Source: an uncultured Sphaerochaeta sp. (lineage in GTDB: Bacteria; Spirochaetota; Spirochaetia; Sphaerochaetales; Sphaerochaetaceae). Taken from it: a DNA stretch of 64,000 nucleotides. Below, piece after piece: positions 34,661 through 44,922 of this stretch. The translations under genes and the position numbers were made by a program. A model generated the notes under the pieces. The model made no database searches. It saw only the letters and a list, made by a program, of their open reading frames with translations, and had not been told where the DNA came from. The stretch spans positions 1,674,001 through 1,738,000 of the forward strand of contig NZ_OY781873.1 of the NCBI RefSeq assembly GCF_963677075.1, in the 5' to 3' direction. Position 1 is the first letter of the stretch; each line of letters begins with the position of its first letter.

Positions 34661-34797
34661 CTGGAAACGTCTCCTGGCTTACGACTCTTCTTACTGACAG
34701 GCCTTCTCGTCCAAATGGGACAATGGCATCGTCTGCGTTCATCATCGATTACAGTGGCGGGACCGCCGGGGAATCACACCCCGTTCCGTTTTTCCAG
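34661..34797 (-). ncRNA. Cobalamin riboswitch
   Basis: On the minus strand the leader of btuB shows the core blocks in order: ACGGAACGGGGTG, TGATTCCCCGGCGGTCCC, GCCACTGTAAT, and GTAAGCCAGGAGACG. The outer stem P1 is CTGGAAA (34797) with TTTCCAG (34667), a perfect 7-bp pair. About 125 bases separate it from the btuB start, room for an expression platform. Binding of adenosylcobalamin or a relative would switch off corrinoid uptake. Confidence 0.93.
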
Positions 34798-34926
34798 ATC
34801 CAGCATGTGCATGGTAAGCGTTGAATTGCTGTTGGTCAAGGCTATGTTTGGGAACCAATGTCTGCTTCTTGCTTTTTACTGTGACCCCTTCATATACTGA
34901 ATATAACACCACAGAAGGAGTAGCCT

Positions 34927-35316
34927 ATGTCAGGAAGATTCATTATTACCAAGACCCCAAAGGGTTTCTATCGGTTCAGCCTTCAGGCTGCAAACTATCA
35001 GACGGTCCTTACCAGCAAGAACTACTCAAGTCTTGCGACTTGCAGGGAAGGTGTGGAGACAATCAAGAAGAATGCCCTCTCCCCAATAGAGGACCAGACG
35101 TTGCAAAAACCAGGTCCTTCGTTAAAATACCCAAAGTATGAGGTGTATTTTGACAGCGCTGGGAAATATCGATACCGGCTCTTGGCTTCAAACGGCTTGA
35201 ATGTTGCTATGGCTGAGGACGGGTATTCCACCAAGGCAGGCTGCATGAACGGAATTGAATCAATCAGCAGGGCAGCCGTTGATGCCCAGGTGGATGAAAG
35301 CGCTCTGCAGAACTGA
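34927..35316 (+). CDS. YegP-like protein with two DUF1508 repeats
   Basis: A 129-residue cytoplasmic protein made of two ~50-residue DUF1508 repeats: GRFIITKTPKGFYRFSLQAA and KYEVYFDSAGKYRYRLLASN, each followed by a Tyr/Ser strand and a helix (CREGVETIKKNA; CMNGIESISRAA). AAGGAG precedes the ATG. The family is widespread but has no assigned activity. It is divergent from the btuB operon. Confidence 0.88.
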   Translation: MSGRFIITKTPKGFYRFSLQAANYQTVLTSKNYSSLATCREGVETIKKNALSPIEDQTLQKPGPSLKYPKYEVYFDSAGKYRYRLLASNGLNVAMAEDGYSTKAGCMNGIESISRAAVDAQVDESALQN

Positions 35317-35430
35317 TATTACTGTAATTGCCAAATCTTGAGGTCGTCTCCTTTATACATGACGTCCTGTTGCTTATTGTGCTGAGGCGTTGCATCTTCC
35401 TGTTGTTTTTATCATAATGCCTAGCTGTAT

Positions 35431-36471
35431 ATGAAATACCGAATACCGTTCCTCTTAATAGTTCTCATAGGGATCTCTTTATTGTTTGTATCCTGCGACA
35501 AACCTGCGCTTGAACCAGAGTCGCAGAGCTTTCTCATGCTTGGGACGGTCTGCAAGATTACCATCTACGACCACCCCAGCGATGAAGCGTTCTCTGCTGC
35601 CTTTGATCGGATCAGAGAGATAGAGAACCATATGAGTCTCCATACAGACTCCAGTGAGATTGCCTTGGTCAATGCCAATGCAGGTAAGGAAGCCGTACAG
35701 GTTTCTCCTGATACCTTTGCAGTAATCGAGAAAGCACTGGAGATAGCCCGCCTGAGTGGGGGAGCATTCGATCCAACCATTGCACCATTGGTTCAAGCCT
35801 GGGACATTGGTGGGGAGAATGCAAGAAGACCTCCTGATGAAGAGATTGCAACCTTGCTTCCCTTGGTTGACTACACCAAGGTGGAGCTCAATACAGAGAC
35901 CCATGAAGTCTACCTCCCCGAAGCAGGAATGGCCCTCGACCTCGGTGGGATTGCCAAAGGATATGCAGCTGATGAGGTGAAGCAAATATTGCTTGATCAT
36001 GGAGTCAATAAAGCCATTGTGAATCTTGGGGGAAATGTCCTGACGTTGGGAAGAAAACCCGATGGATCCCTGTGGAGAATTGGGATCCAGGACCCAGATG
36101 ATGGCCGGGGTGCCTATGTGATGATCGTGGAGTTGGATGATACCTCCTTGGTGACCAGCGGACCGTATGAACGATTCTTGGAGTTCGAAGGGGAAACGTA
36201 TCATCATATTCTGGACACCAGAACTGGTTTTCCTGTGAAGAGTGATTTCACCAGCGTAAGTATCATCACCCAAAGTTCTTTCCTCGCAGATGCACTTTCC
36301 ACCAGTGTCTATGCCTTGGGATATGAGAAAGGCATGGACCTGATCAACAGCCTTGATGGCGTGCAAGCAGTATTCCTTACTGATGAGAAGGAAGTGGTAC
36401 TCAGTGAAAAAGCATCTGATGGTGAACTTGGATATTCCCTCACCGATGAAACGTATCGCATAAAAGAGTAG
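35431..36471 (+). CDS. apbE: FAD:protein FMN transferase, lipoprotein
   Basis: A 346-residue ApbE/Ftp that splits FAD and links FMN to Thr in redox proteins such as Rnf or Nqr subunits. Lipobox LLFVSC anchors it outside the inner membrane. Family blocks: [50 protein letters not shown] and [12 protein letters not shown]. No flavoprotein acceptor gene is adjacent; the NusG-II/Gx pair often linked to ApbE lies 22 kb away. A 361-residue frame on the other strand is a shadow. Confidence 0.95.
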   Translation: MKYRIPFLLIVLIGISLLFVSCDKPALEPESQSFLMLGTVCKITIYDHPSDEAFSAAFDRIREIENHMSLHTDSSEIALVNANAGKEAVQVSPDTFAVIEKALEIARLSGGAFDPTIAPLVQAWDIGGENARRPPDEEIATLLPLVDYTKVELNTETHEVYLPEAGMALDLGGIAKGYAADEVKQILLDHGVNKAIVNLGGNVLTLGRKPDGSLWRIGIQDPDDGRGAYVMIVELDDTSLVTSGPYERFLEFEGETYHHILDTRTGFPVKSDFTSVSIITQSSFLADALSTSVYALGYEKGMDLINSLDGVQAVFLTDEKEVVLSEKASDGELGYSLTDETYRIKE

Positions 36472-36730
36472 GGTCCAACCCTTGTGAAACCAGCTAGGCT
36501 GTCCATACAATGTCCATATGATTTGTTCAGCAATCCCTTCATCTAAAACCTTCCAGAGAAACAAACCAGCAAGGGGGTTTCGTCATGGATGTAAGGATGA
36601 AACAATCACAAACTTGATGTATTTAGGATTAATTGGTCATATCAGTAATGAGTACTTGAATATTTGCTGATATTAGTAGTTTAATAAAGAAAATTGAAGT
36701 ATATAAGTAATTAACATATTGGAGGATGAT

Positions 36731-37975
36731 ATGACCGGTACACATCAGGAAATATCGTACATTGTTCGTGAGCCCCGTCAGAAGAACACCCGCCTGGCTG
36801 AGGAACTCTTTTCAATGAAACAAGCCCAGTGCTCCCGCCGATTCCATCGGCAGATTCCAGGATACAGGATGAGTCCACTGCAGGGGCTGCCCAATCTGGC
36901 AGCAATGTTCGGTGTAGGCGGCATCTGGACCAAGGATGAGTCAAGTCGTTTGCAGTTGAACAGTTTCAAGGTCTTGGGGGGATCCTTTGCTCTCTACCGA
37001 TATCTCCAGAAATTGCTCGGTCTCTCAGGGTCTGATACTTCTTTTGAGTATCTTGCCAGCCAGGAAGTCAAGGACAAGGTGGGTAACCTTACCTTTGCCA
37101 GTGCCACCGACGGTAATCACGGACGTGGTATTGCTTGGGCGGCAAAACGTCTGGGATTCAAGTGTGTGATCTATGTTCACTCCGAAACCAGTATTCGTCG
37201 TATTGACGCGATCAAGAGCAATGGTGCCAAGGTCGTAATCGTAGATGGAAACTATGATGACGCTGTACGTCAGGTTGCAATCGATGCAGAGGCGAACGGT
37301 TGGACCATCATCAGCGACACAAGCTGGGACAACTATACTGAAATCCCCACCTGGATCATGCAAGGTTATCTTACCTTGCTTGCAGAAACCCAGGAGCAGT
37401 TCACCGGTGTGGGTATTGTGAAACCAACCCATCTTTTCATCCAGGCAGGTGTTGGTGCCTTGGCTGCCTCTGTAATCGGGTTCTATCATGCTCTCTTTGG
37501 CCAGGATGCACCAAAATGCATCGTGGTTGAGCCGGATAAAGCTCCATGTATCTATGAAAGTGCGCTAGCAGGAGACGGGAAACCTCACTCTGTCGGTGGC
37601 GCGCTCGATACCATCATGGCAGGACTTGCTTGTGGAGACCCGAGTCCCATCGCATGGGAGATACTCAACGAGGATGCTGATGCCTTCATCAAGGTCCCTG
37701 ACTACGTGGCCGCAAAGGGTATGAGAATGTATGCAACGCCGCTTAATGGCGACCCACTCATCATCAGTGGAGAGAGTGGGGCTGTGACGCTCGGTGCCTT
37801 TGCCTCCATTATGCAGTATCCGGGGCTCAAGGATTTGAAGGAAGGTCTTGGGTTGGACGAGGAGAGTCAGGTGCTTTTCATCAATACAGAGGGAAATACC
37901 GATCCAATCCACTTCCGACAGATCATCTGGGAAGGTGCCAATCCGGTTCCCAAGGAGTACTGGCATAATCTGTAG
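36731..37975 (+). CDS. dpaL: Diaminopropionate ammonia-lyase
   Basis: A 414-residue PLP enzyme that breaks 2,3-diaminopropionate to pyruvate and ammonia. The PLP Lys lies in LQLNSFKVLGGSFALYRYL, the Gly-rich phosphate cradle in ASATDGNHGRGIAWAAKRLG, and IQAGVGALAASV follows. The ATG at 36731 has GGAGG five bases upstream; an in-frame TTG at 36719 is less likely. A strong hairpin follows. The convergent SSS symporter could supply an amino acid substrate, but this is only a neighbourhood guess. Confidence 0.92.
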   Translation: MTGTHQEISYIVREPRQKNTRLAEELFSMKQAQCSRRFHRQIPGYRMSPLQGLPNLAAMFGVGGIWTKDESSRLQLNSFKVLGGSFALYRYLQKLLGLSGSDTSFEYLASQEVKDKVGNLTFASATDGNHGRGIAWAAKRLGFKCVIYVHSETSIRRIDAIKSNGAKVVIVDGNYDDAVRQVAIDAEANGWTIISDTSWDNYTEIPTWIMQGYLTLLAETQEQFTGVGIVKPTHLFIQAGVGALAASVIGFYHALFGQDAPKCIVVEPDKAPCIYESALAGDGKPHSVGGALDTIMAGLACGDPSPIAWEILNEDADAFIKVPDYVAAKGMRMYATPLNGDPLIISGESGAVTLGAFASIMQYPGLKDLKEGLGLDEESQVLFINTEGNTDPIHFRQIIWEGANPVPKEYWHNL

Positions 37976-38006
37976 AAGCAACAATACTTGATTTCTTAGA
38001 AGAGGA

Positions 38007-38027
38007 GCCGTCGCAAGCTGCGACGGC
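38007..38027 (+). terminator. Terminator between dpaL and the SSS symporter
   Basis: GCCGTCGCA-AGC-TGCGACGGC, a perfect 9-bp stem 31 bp past the dpaL stop, followed by TTCATTAATT. It lies between convergent genes and may serve both. Confidence 0.75.
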
Positions 38028-38060
38028 TTCATTAATTAAGAGTGAATTTGTGTTATTTCA

Positions 38061-39506
38061 TCAGTCCTCTTCATAGAGCAGGTCGAATGATTCATTCTTC
38101 GGCGGGAATGCCTTGCTGAAAATAAGGAAGGCCACCAGGCTCACCAGCAGTCCGGGAATGATGTTGTTCAGTCCTGGGATGGAGGGGATGATGCCTTTAT
38201 CCATCAGGAAAAATACAATACTTCCACTGAGTATCGATGCAGTGGAACCTGCACTTGAGGACTTTTCCCAGAAGTGACCCATAACATAGGGCACGAAGGT
38301 ACCTGCTGCTCTCAGGGTGAAAGAGAAGGCCAGGAGGGTGAGGATATTGTCAGCTACCAGAGCGGTAATCAGGCTGAACAGAGCAATAACAACCATGGTG
38401 ATCTTGGTCACCCTCATTACCTGCGCGCTTGAGGCTCCCTTGTGGATGAATACCTTGTACAGATCGTTGCCGAAGATGGAACCTGCACCGAGCAAGTCAC
38501 TGTCTGCCGAGCTCATTGTTGCACTGATGATACCGGCAAAGAGAATGCCGGTTACCACTGCTGGCATGGTGGCTACCGCCAGAGCAGGAAGTGCATAGCG
38601 GCTGTTGTTTGAAAGTGCATCGACCACATTCCCGTCAAGCATATTCTGGTTGAACAAACTGAGCATGGTAAGACCAAGAATTACTGGGATGAATGCAAAG
38701 AGAAAATTGACGATTGCTGCAATGATTGAGCCTTGTACAGCGGCTTTTCCGTCACGAGCAGCATAGTAGCGGGAGACCGCTTCCTGACCAACGGAGAAGG
38801 TGGCTACGTACATGATGACAAAGCCAATGATCTGGCCCCAGCCTCCAATACCTCCGGTGAGGCTGAAGTGCTCAGCCGGAACCGTTTGTTTGACGGTTGC
38901 CCAGCCGCCAGCCAGTTTGAGCGCAAAGGGAACGGCGATTACCATACCGATAACAATGAGGAATACCTGAATGAAGTCTGTGAGGGTGACAGACCAGAGA
39001 CCACCCATGACTGCATAGACAGTAATAACAATGGTTACAATGATCAGGCTGGTTGTGTAGTCAATCCCAAGCATGACCTCAAGAATTGAAGCAGAAGCCT
39101 TGAACTGCCCAGCGGTCAATCCTACCAGTGCCATCATCATGACAATTGCACTAAACGCTCCACTAAACTTGTCATAACGTCTTCTGAAATACTCAGGAAC
39201 CGTTTTTACCGAGGTGGAACGGAACTTCGGAGCAAGGGGGATAAGGATCATGAAAGCGAATCCCATGGCAATGATATACCAAGCAGCGCTCATGCCCCAA
39301 TTCCCATATGCGTTGGCGACAACACCGAGAGAGGACCCTCCACCGATTTCCGTAGCTGCCAAGGTTCCGGCCATCAAGAGAGGACCAAGCCTTCTTCCAG
39401 CGACCATGAAGTCAGCATTTGAACTAATCCGCTTTGAGGAGTAGTACCCGATTCCCAACATCATAAGCATGTACAAAACAACGATGAGCGTGATGGTGAT
39501 ATTCAT
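38061..39506 (-). CDS. Sodium:solute symporter family transporter
   Basis: A 481-residue SSS protein with about 13 TM helices: FMVAGRRLGPLLMAGTLAAT, SVKTVPEYFRRRYDK, and the SSS signature region GILFAGIISATMSSADSDLL. It imports an organic solute with sodium; the substrate (amino acid, proline-like or carboxylate) cannot be told by eye. It lies downstream of ablAB but is separated from them by a terminator, so it has its own AT-rich promoter region (39507-39660). Confidence 0.9.
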   Translation of the reverse strand: MNITITLIVVLYMLMMLGIGYYSSKRISSNADFMVAGRRLGPLLMAGTLAATEIGGGSSLGVVANAYGNWGMSAAWYIIAMGFAFMILIPLAPKFRSTSVKTVPEYFRRRYDKFSGAFSAIVMMMALVGLTAGQFKASASILEVMLGIDYTTSLIIVTIVITVYAVMGGLWSVTLTDFIQVFLIVIGMVIAVPFALKLAGGWATVKQTVPAEHFSLTGGIGGWGQIIGFVIMYVATFSVGQEAVSRYYAARDGKAAVQGSIIAAIVNFLFAFIPVILGLTMLSLFNQNMLDGNVVDALSNNSRYALPALAVATMPAVVTGILFAGIISATMSSADSDLLGAGSIFGNDLYKVFIHKGASSAQVMRVTKITMVVIALFSLITALVADNILTLLAFSFTLRAAGTFVPYVMGHFWEKSSSAGSTASILSGSIVFFLMDKGIIPSIPGLNNIIPGLLVSLVAFLIFSKAFPPKNESFDLLYEED

Positions 39507-39672
39507 TCCCCATCCTCCTTCTCCAAAGATGTCAAAGATAAAAATATGATGTTACATGTAATGATAGATGTCAAGAAAATTATGTTTATGTATAAAAAAA
39601 TATGTAAAATTACTGTAAAACATAAAATAGTAATATTATATAGCTCATATAGTAGACAATATGATAAAAAAA

Positions 39673-39701
39673 TTCCCATCCTGTCAGAAATAGGATGGGA
39701 A
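39673..39701 (-). terminator. Terminator of the ablAB operon
   Basis: TTCCCATCCT and AGGATGGGAA form a perfect 10-bp stem; on the minus strand TTTTTTT follows, 39 bp past the ablB stop. Confidence 0.8.
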
Positions 39702-39739
39702 AATACAGCCAAAAGTGATAATAAATGTACAAACTATGG

Positions 39740-40579
39740 TCAAACCAAGTTCTTGTACCATACATTCATACTCTCGATATTTCCTGCTATATTGGTATTG
39801 TTGTGTAATCTGCCCCCATAGGTGTAGCCAGCCTTTGCGAAGGTGATGTTCATCCCAGGCGAGATAGCCCTTGCAATGGTGTAGGCTGTGAGAATTCCTC
39901 TCTTCCTAAGCTCATCTTCCAGGAAAGCAAGTAAGTGAAGGGCATACCCGTTACCTCGTTTCTCAGGAAGGGTTGCAAAATCAGTCATTTCAGAGAATCG
40001 TTTATCTTCCTTGAAGCTGCACTCTCCTGAGGCAAGCGCAACAAGATTGCCATCCTCCTCAATTCCAGCGTAGATGGTACTTTCGTCCATGGTTTTCCTG
40101 ATGAACGATGGGTCATTAATTGGAAAAGGGTAGGAGTCAAAGACCTTGCCATAGATTGTAGCCATTGACGCAGCATCCTCTTTGGAGCATAGACGTACAG
40201 AGTATTTCTGGCTTGGTTTCCTTCGCTTAACAGAAAGAGCCAATGCAAGCACGCTTTCATATTCAGAACAGAGCTTCTCTTCCTGGCGTTTTTTGTCAAG
40301 GAACTTTCCAAGGAAAAGCCCCTCTTCCTCGCCGTGGAACAACTTTTCTGCTGTTGCCTCAATCAGGAATCCAGCCTCCAGGAATGGCGCAGAGATGGAG
40401 CGGGGAATCTTGGTGAAGATTTTCCCGTAACCGTTCTCTTCTGCCAATTTCACCAATTTGGGAATCAGGAGCGAAACATCCGCAGAGCCGGGATCCATCA
40501 AGTAGATCCGGTCATTGCTTTTACCATGTTGGACAAGCGCCCCATCCAAATGCAACAAGGTGTCGTTTGTATCACCCAT
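39740..40579 (-). CDS. ablB: Beta-lysine N6-acetyltransferase
   Basis: A 279-residue GNAT-fold protein. The C-terminal half has the acetyl-CoA loop (TLPEKRGNGYALHLLAFLED) and the ablB-type ending FAKAGYTYGGRLHNNTNIAG. It begins 2 bp after the ablA stop, the classic ablAB pair. It acetylates beta-lysine to N6-acetyl-beta-lysine, a compatible solute, so the operon likely answers to salt or osmotic stress. Confidence 0.9.
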   Translation of the reverse strand: MGDTNDTLLHLDGALVQHGKSNDRIYLMDPGSADVSLLIPKLVKLAEENGYGKIFTKIPRSISAPFLEAGFLIEATAEKLFHGEEEGLFLGKFLDKKRQEEKLCSEYESVLALALSVKRRKPSQKYSVRLCSKEDAASMATIYGKVFDSYPFPINDPSFIRKTMDESTIYAGIEEDGNLVALASGECSFKEDKRFSEMTDFATLPEKRGNGYALHLLAFLEDELRKRGILTAYTIARAISPGMNITFAKAGYTYGGRLHNNTNIAGNIESMNVWYKNLV

Positions 40580-40581
40580 TC

Positions 40582-41913
40582 CTAGCGCTCCTCTTCACCG
40601 TTGGCTTCAGCATATGCCTCGCTTACCGATACATGCCCCTCAGGCGTCAGGGAATAACTGTCATCGTAATCTGCCAAGAGCTTTTCAATACCGTATGCCT
40701 TGAACTCATCACTGTCATCCAGTTTCAACTCAAGGGTGCATTTCTCACAGTTGCGGTCGCACATCACGGATGTGTAACTGTCTGGTTCACGGTAGGTAGT
40801 GATGACACCCTCGAAGTTACGAAGAATTACCTTGTTCGTGGACCAGGAGAGAATATAGTTGGGCATGATGGGAATCTTTCCGCCACCGCCCGGTGCATCG
40901 ATCACATAGGTTGGAACACAGAAACCACTGGTATGGCCCCTGAGGCTCTCCATTATCTCGATACCCTTTCCGACTGAGGTCCTGAAATGGGTGAGTCCCT
41001 CAGAGAGGTCACACTGGTAGAGGTAGTAGGGTCGTACCCTGCTATAGGTCAATTTCTGGACAAGTTTCTTCATGATCCTGGGGCAGTCGTTCACGTCATT
41101 AAGCAGAACTGACTGGTTTCCCATGGGGATTCCTGCATCAGCGAGCATCTCCACTGCCTTTCGCGAGGACTTGGTAAGTTCACGCGGGTGGTTGAACTGG
41201 GTGTTGATCCAAAGGGGGTGGTACTTCTTGAGCATATTCACCAGCTTTTCATTCACCCGGTAGGGGAGTACCACGGGAATCCTGGTTCCGATTCTGATAA
41301 TCTCAACATGCTCGATGGCTCTCAATTCTGAGAGAATCCACTCTAGGTACTCATCAGAGAGCATCAAGGGGTCTCCACCACTGAGCAGGACATCGCGAAC
41401 CTGTGGGGTGTTCCTGATGTAATCAAGTCCTGCTTTTATCTGCTGGCGGTCTGGTATGCTGTCCACATCGCCAACCTTGCGCTTCCTGGTGCAATGACGG
41501 CAATACATTGCACAGGTATTGCTGATCAAGAAGAGCACACGGTCTGGATAACGGTGTGTGATACCGGTAACCGGGCTGTCTGCATCCTCGTGCAAGGGAT
41601 CTTCCATATCATAGTCTGCAATATCCAACTCACGTACATCGGGGAACGACTGCTTGAAAATGGGATCATTCTCCACATTGTCAGTATCGATGAGCGAGAG
41701 ATAATAGGGTGTGATGGCCATGGGAAACTTTGCAATAGTTGCCTCAATATCCTTCCGTTTTGCTTCCGGGAACGTGTAGTCAAGCAGCTTCTCAAACGTT
41801 GCAACATCCTTGATACAATGCTTGAGCTGCCATTTCCAGTCACGCCAGCGTTCTCTACTGACATCGGTATCGAAACGGTCTACTATCTGCTGTTCTGAAT
41901 CGGTAAATTGCAT
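40582..41913 (-). CDS. ablA: Lysine 2,3-aminomutase
   Basis: A 443-residue radical SAM/PLP enzyme converting L-lysine to L-beta-lysine. The radical SAM cluster motif is [14 protein letters not shown]; downstream come LSGGDPLML and [11 protein letters not shown], and a C-terminal zinc-site region with [12 protein letters not shown]. The ATG at 41913 follows AGGAAAG; the frame extends further up without a better start. It is coupled to ablB and has its own promoter. Confidence 0.94.
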   Translation of the reverse strand: MQFTDSEQQIVDRFDTDVSRERWRDWKWQLKHCIKDVATFEKLLDYTFPEAKRKDIEATIAKFPMAITPYYLSLIDTDNVENDPIFKQSFPDVRELDIADYDMEDPLHEDADSPVTGITHRYPDRVLFLISNTCAMYCRHCTRKRKVGDVDSIPDRQQIKAGLDYIRNTPQVRDVLLSGGDPLMLSDEYLEWILSELRAIEHVEIIRIGTRIPVVLPYRVNEKLVNMLKKYHPLWINTQFNHPRELTKSSRKAVEMLADAGIPMGNQSVLLNDVNDCPRIMKKLVQKLTYSRVRPYYLYQCDLSEGLTHFRTSVGKGIEIMESLRGHTSGFCVPTYVIDAPGGGGKIPIMPNYILSWSTNKVILRNFEGVITTYREPDSYTSVMCDRNCEKCTLELKLDDSDEFKAYGIEKLLADYDDSYSLTPEGHVSVSEAYAEANGEEER

Positions 41914-42040
41914 GGGTCTTTCCTGTACGGTTCTCTTCTGGTGATGTTCCATAGGCAAAGAATCCCCATGGCACACAGAAAGTCTGTGGTCGAATGATTG
42001 CTCCGATCAATTGGCAACTATTCTTGTATTGGATGAAGCT

Positions 42041-42069
42041 ATTATAACATGTTTTTGACATTACTGCAA
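42041..42069 (-). promoter_or_regulatory. Putative promoter of ablAB
   Basis: On the minus strand TTGCAG, a 17-bp spacer and a perfect TATAAT lie about 130 bp before the ablA start. The remaining leader shows nothing else recognisable. Confidence 0.55.
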
Positions 42070-42173
42070 CAAAACGACAAGAACTAATATAGAAAAGATG
42101 TTTTATGCCTCTTTTTCTCTTGCAATGTAAACAAGTTGTGCAGGTAGTCTGGTGAAAGGAGCCGAAAAGAAGA

Positions 42174-42190
42174 GGGAGGCTCAGCCTCCC
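42174..42190 (-). terminator. Terminator of the small barrel protein gene
   Basis: GGGAGGC-TCA-GCCTCCC, a 7-bp GC stem 28 bp past the stop; on the minus strand TCTTCTTTTC follows. Confidence 0.7.
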
Positions 42191-42217
42191 CCCAAGTATG
42201 CTGATCAGCACAGAATT

Positions 42218-42751
42218 CTAGAATGCATACAACACGCCGACAGTAGAGGTGAGTAATCCTGCAAGTGGGAAAAGGGGATTGAAGACAACTCCTCCATCGA
42301 AGGTATCATCATCCTCGATAAATCCATATGCCATGACAGGGATGTTCAGGTTCACAAATATTCCAGTATTCTTGTTCGGAATCCAGTACTCTCCCTTCAC
42401 TACAGCACCAGCCAATCCCAGGACAACCGGACCGAAGTTGGTGAAAGCGGTGGTCCCCAGACCAATTTTCATATCAAAATTTTCACTGAGCGCGAACGCT
42501 TGGCTGATATCTGCATTGAACGTGTAGATATCGAAGAATTTTTCTTCTGAGTCTGTGGTTGAAGCAATGTAGGTGATCCCCATAGGATAGTTGACTCCTG
42601 CTTGCAGATAGAGATCTCCAAGTCCTACGTCGACCAATACTCCTGTGGTGGTAAATCCCAACTGGGCACCGACTGCAACGCTGTTCTCCCGAGCGGAGAG
42701 CGTTCCAAGTGACAAAACAAGCACAAGTAGCAATATAGTAGTACGTTTCAT
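42218..42751 (-). CDS. Small secreted beta-barrel-like protein
   Basis: A 177-residue protein with signal peptide MKRTTILLLVLVLSLGTLSA, a mature part of alternating Gly/hydrophobic strands (VAVGAQLGFTTTGVLVDVG) and a terminal Phe (VGVLYAF). This fits a small 8-stranded outer-membrane barrel. The ATG at 42751 follows AGGAG. No family name is recognised, and it is transcribed alone. Confidence 0.65.
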   Translation of the reverse strand: MKRTTILLLVLVLSLGTLSARENSVAVGAQLGFTTTGVLVDVGLGDLYLQAGVNYPMGITYIASTTDSEEKFFDIYTFNADISQAFALSENFDMKIGLGTTAFTNFGPVVLGLAGAVVKGEYWIPNKNTGIFVNLNIPVMAYGFIEDDDTFDGGVVFNPLFPLAGLLTSTVGVLYAF

Positions 42752-42829
42752 AGTTGGCTCCTCTGCATTCAGTTTCTCATACTGTGAGAACAAACACGAG
42801 CCTGTAGGGTGACAAAATTGAAAAAATGT

Positions 42830-43489
42830 CTAGTGATAGTGAATGGTATTGGCCAGGCGTATGATCTCAAAGCGATCTTTCACCTCCAATTTTGAATATA
42901 TGGAGCTGATATTGTTACGTACCGTCTGCTCCGCAAGAAAAAGTCGGTCTGCTATCTGTTGGTTGTCATAGCCGGTGGCGATGAGGCCGAAGATCTCTTT
43001 CTCACGTGATGTAAGGGTATCGAACCATTCAAAACTGCCGGATACCTCAGGAATTTTCGGGCTGGTTCCATCGTACATGGTATTGATCAACTTGGCTGCG
43101 ATCTTTGGGGAAATCTGTACCAGTCCTGATTGCAACGCCCTGATGGCAGCTATCAATTCAGTAGGTGATATATCCTTCAGGAGATACCCGGCTGACCCAA
43201 TTCGCAGTGCTTCCCTCACATACTCATCCTCATCATAGGTGGAGAGCATGACCACCTTGATAGAAGGGTTTTGCTTGAGGATTTCCCGGGTGGCTTCCAC
43301 CCCGTTGATATCAGGAAGATGGACATCCATCAGTATTACATCAGGTACTTCCTCCAGGGCCATCTGTATGGCGCTGGTTCCATTCTTCGCGATTCCTATT
43401 ACCTGGAAATCGTCCACATAGCTCTCCAAGCTCATTCTCAAGCTCTGAACGAAGAGTGGCTGGTCATCAACCAACAGAATTCGAATCAT
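42830..43489 (-). CDS. NarL/FixJ-type response regulator
   Basis: A 219-residue regulator: receiver domain with D8/D9, phosphoacceptor D55 (ILMDVHLPDINGVEA), Ser/Thr and Lys (GYLLKDISP), then a LuxR-type HTH (LTSREKEIFGLIATGYDNQQ; TVRNNISSIYSKLEVKDR). It overlaps its kinase gene by 23 bases. Divergent placement next to the sugar ABC transporter-lacZ operon suggests that operon as a target. Confidence 0.93.
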   Translation of the reverse strand: MIRILLVDDQPLFVQSLRMSLESYVDDFQVIGIAKNGTSAIQMALEEVPDVILMDVHLPDINGVEATREILKQNPSIKVVMLSTYDEDEYVREALRIGSAGYLLKDISPTELIAAIRALQSGLVQISPKIAAKLINTMYDGTSPKIPEVSGSFEWFDTLTSREKEIFGLIATGYDNQQIADRLFLAEQTVRNNISSIYSKLEVKDRFEIIRLANTIHYH

Positions 43490-44750
43490 GTGTGTGCTCC
43501 TTTTGCAGTGGGATGGTAACGGTTAGTTGGAAGCCTCCCTCCGGGGCATTCTCTGCATGGACTGTACCGCCGAGCTTGCTGATTCGCTCCTCCATGCCGG
43601 CAAGTCCAATACCTTTGACAATTTTCTTTGCTCCACTACCATTGTCCAGGATGATGACTTGTACCTGGTCTCTGATAATCCAGAAGAGCATCCTGACCTG
43701 CGTCGCATGTCCATGCCGCAGGGCGTTGGTCAGTCCTTCTTGTACCACTCTATACAAGACCAGATCGATCTCATCACCGAAGGAGGCAGGCAAATTCCCC
43801 GCCTCAATATCCACGGTAACCCCGGTGGTTCCTTCAAAAATCTTCTTGATCTTGTAGATTGCCTTAATTCCAGTCTCCCGATCCTGTTCATTGGTCCTGA
43901 GCAAGTGTAGAGCCTTCCTGGTTTCTGTCAATCCTTCTTGTGCTTGGCTGCGTGCAGCTGAGCACATCTCACTGGTTTTTTCGCTGTTTCTACATCCAGT
44001 TGAGACAATGGCATCCATCATTGCAATGATATTGGTGAACATATACCCACTGATGTCATGGATTTCCCGACTGATACGAAAACGCTCCTTTTTTGCGGCC
44101 TCAATCTCCGCAGTCCTTGCGTATGATTGCAGGCTCTGGCTGAAAACGGTGAGCTTGGTGATGGTGGTATTTAGGATGGTAATCTGCTCTTGGGCTTTCA
44201 AATAAAGCTGTCGGTACTGAGTAAGGACAACCTGTAAGAGTGAAGCGCCCAAGGATATGGAAAAGAATGCCCAGAGTTCAGGGATTTCTGCATTTCTGAG
44301 AGCAAGATTCAGTTCATTCTCCCCAAGCAGCCTTGGCAGTTGCAACAAAGCTACTCCAGTGGTGGAAAGTATTGGGCAGAGAATCAGACTAATAGGGAAG
44401 GAGCAACAGACAAGTAGTACACTCTGGAAAGCCAGGAAGAGTGAGAGACGAATGGTGAGAAAATCGTTTAATGAGTATCCAATAACCCATAGGGCGGTAA
44501 GGGAGAGAAAAATCAGCAGAAGAATTGCCAGAAGATTGCGCGATTGGGTAAGCAGGAAGATACAAAAACAGTAGAAAGCGAAGAAGACAAAAAATGTGCG
44601 ATAGAACTCAAACGCTCGGGTACTCTCTCCACTGTTGAATCCATAGGTAAGGAGAAACTCTACAAGACCGAGGGCAAGAAGGAATCCTGCGTAACCATAC
44701 AGGGCACGCTCAAAGGGTGTCGTTCTTCTGGATTGCTCACTTTCAACCAT
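43467..44750 (-). CDS. Membrane sensor histidine kinase, HisKA_3 type
   Basis: A 427-residue NarX/DesK-style kinase: about six TM helices in residues 15-190, a coiled region, dimerisation/H-box RFRISREIHDISGYMFTNI and ATPase motifs VVQEGLTNALRHG and GIGLAGMEERISKLGG. The frame extends to 44891, but ATG 44750 fits the start of the first TM segment better. The sensor is buried in the membrane, as in DesK-like proteins. It pairs with the regulator that follows. Confidence 0.88.
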   Translation of the reverse strand: MVESEQSRRTTPFERALYGYAGFLLALGLVEFLLTYGFNSGESTRAFEFYRTFFVFFAFYCFCIFLLTQSRNLLAILLLIFLSLTALWVIGYSLNDFLTIRLSLFLAFQSVLLVCCSFPISLILCPILSTTGVALLQLPRLLGENELNLALRNAEIPELWAFFSISLGASLLQVVLTQYRQLYLKAQEQITILNTTITKLTVFSQSLQSYARTAEIEAAKKERFRISREIHDISGYMFTNIIAMMDAIVSTGCRNSEKTSEMCSAARSQAQEGLTETRKALHLLRTNEQDRETGIKAIYKIKKIFEGTTGVTVDIEAGNLPASFGDEIDLVLYRVVQEGLTNALRHGHATQVRMLFWIIRDQVQVIILDNGSGAKKIVKGIGLAGMEERISKLGGTVHAENAPEGGFQLTVTIPLQKEHTHDSNSVG

Positions 44751-44922
44751 TGGAGACAGTATACCATAAGGAGGATGAGAGTCGGTATTTTTGTACCGGA
44801 AGAAGGCCGAAAAAAAAGATGTTTTCAGTATTCTTGTCACTTTCGCTGTGACAGGCCTGCCCCTATCATGAAACAATAGAAAACGTAGCAAGCTTGTTCA
44901 AAGAACAACGAGGAGGAATGCA

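Noticed and set aside
35479..36564. A 361-residue minus-strand open frame opposite apbE
   Set aside because: apbE has all family motifs on the plus strand; the antisense frame has none.
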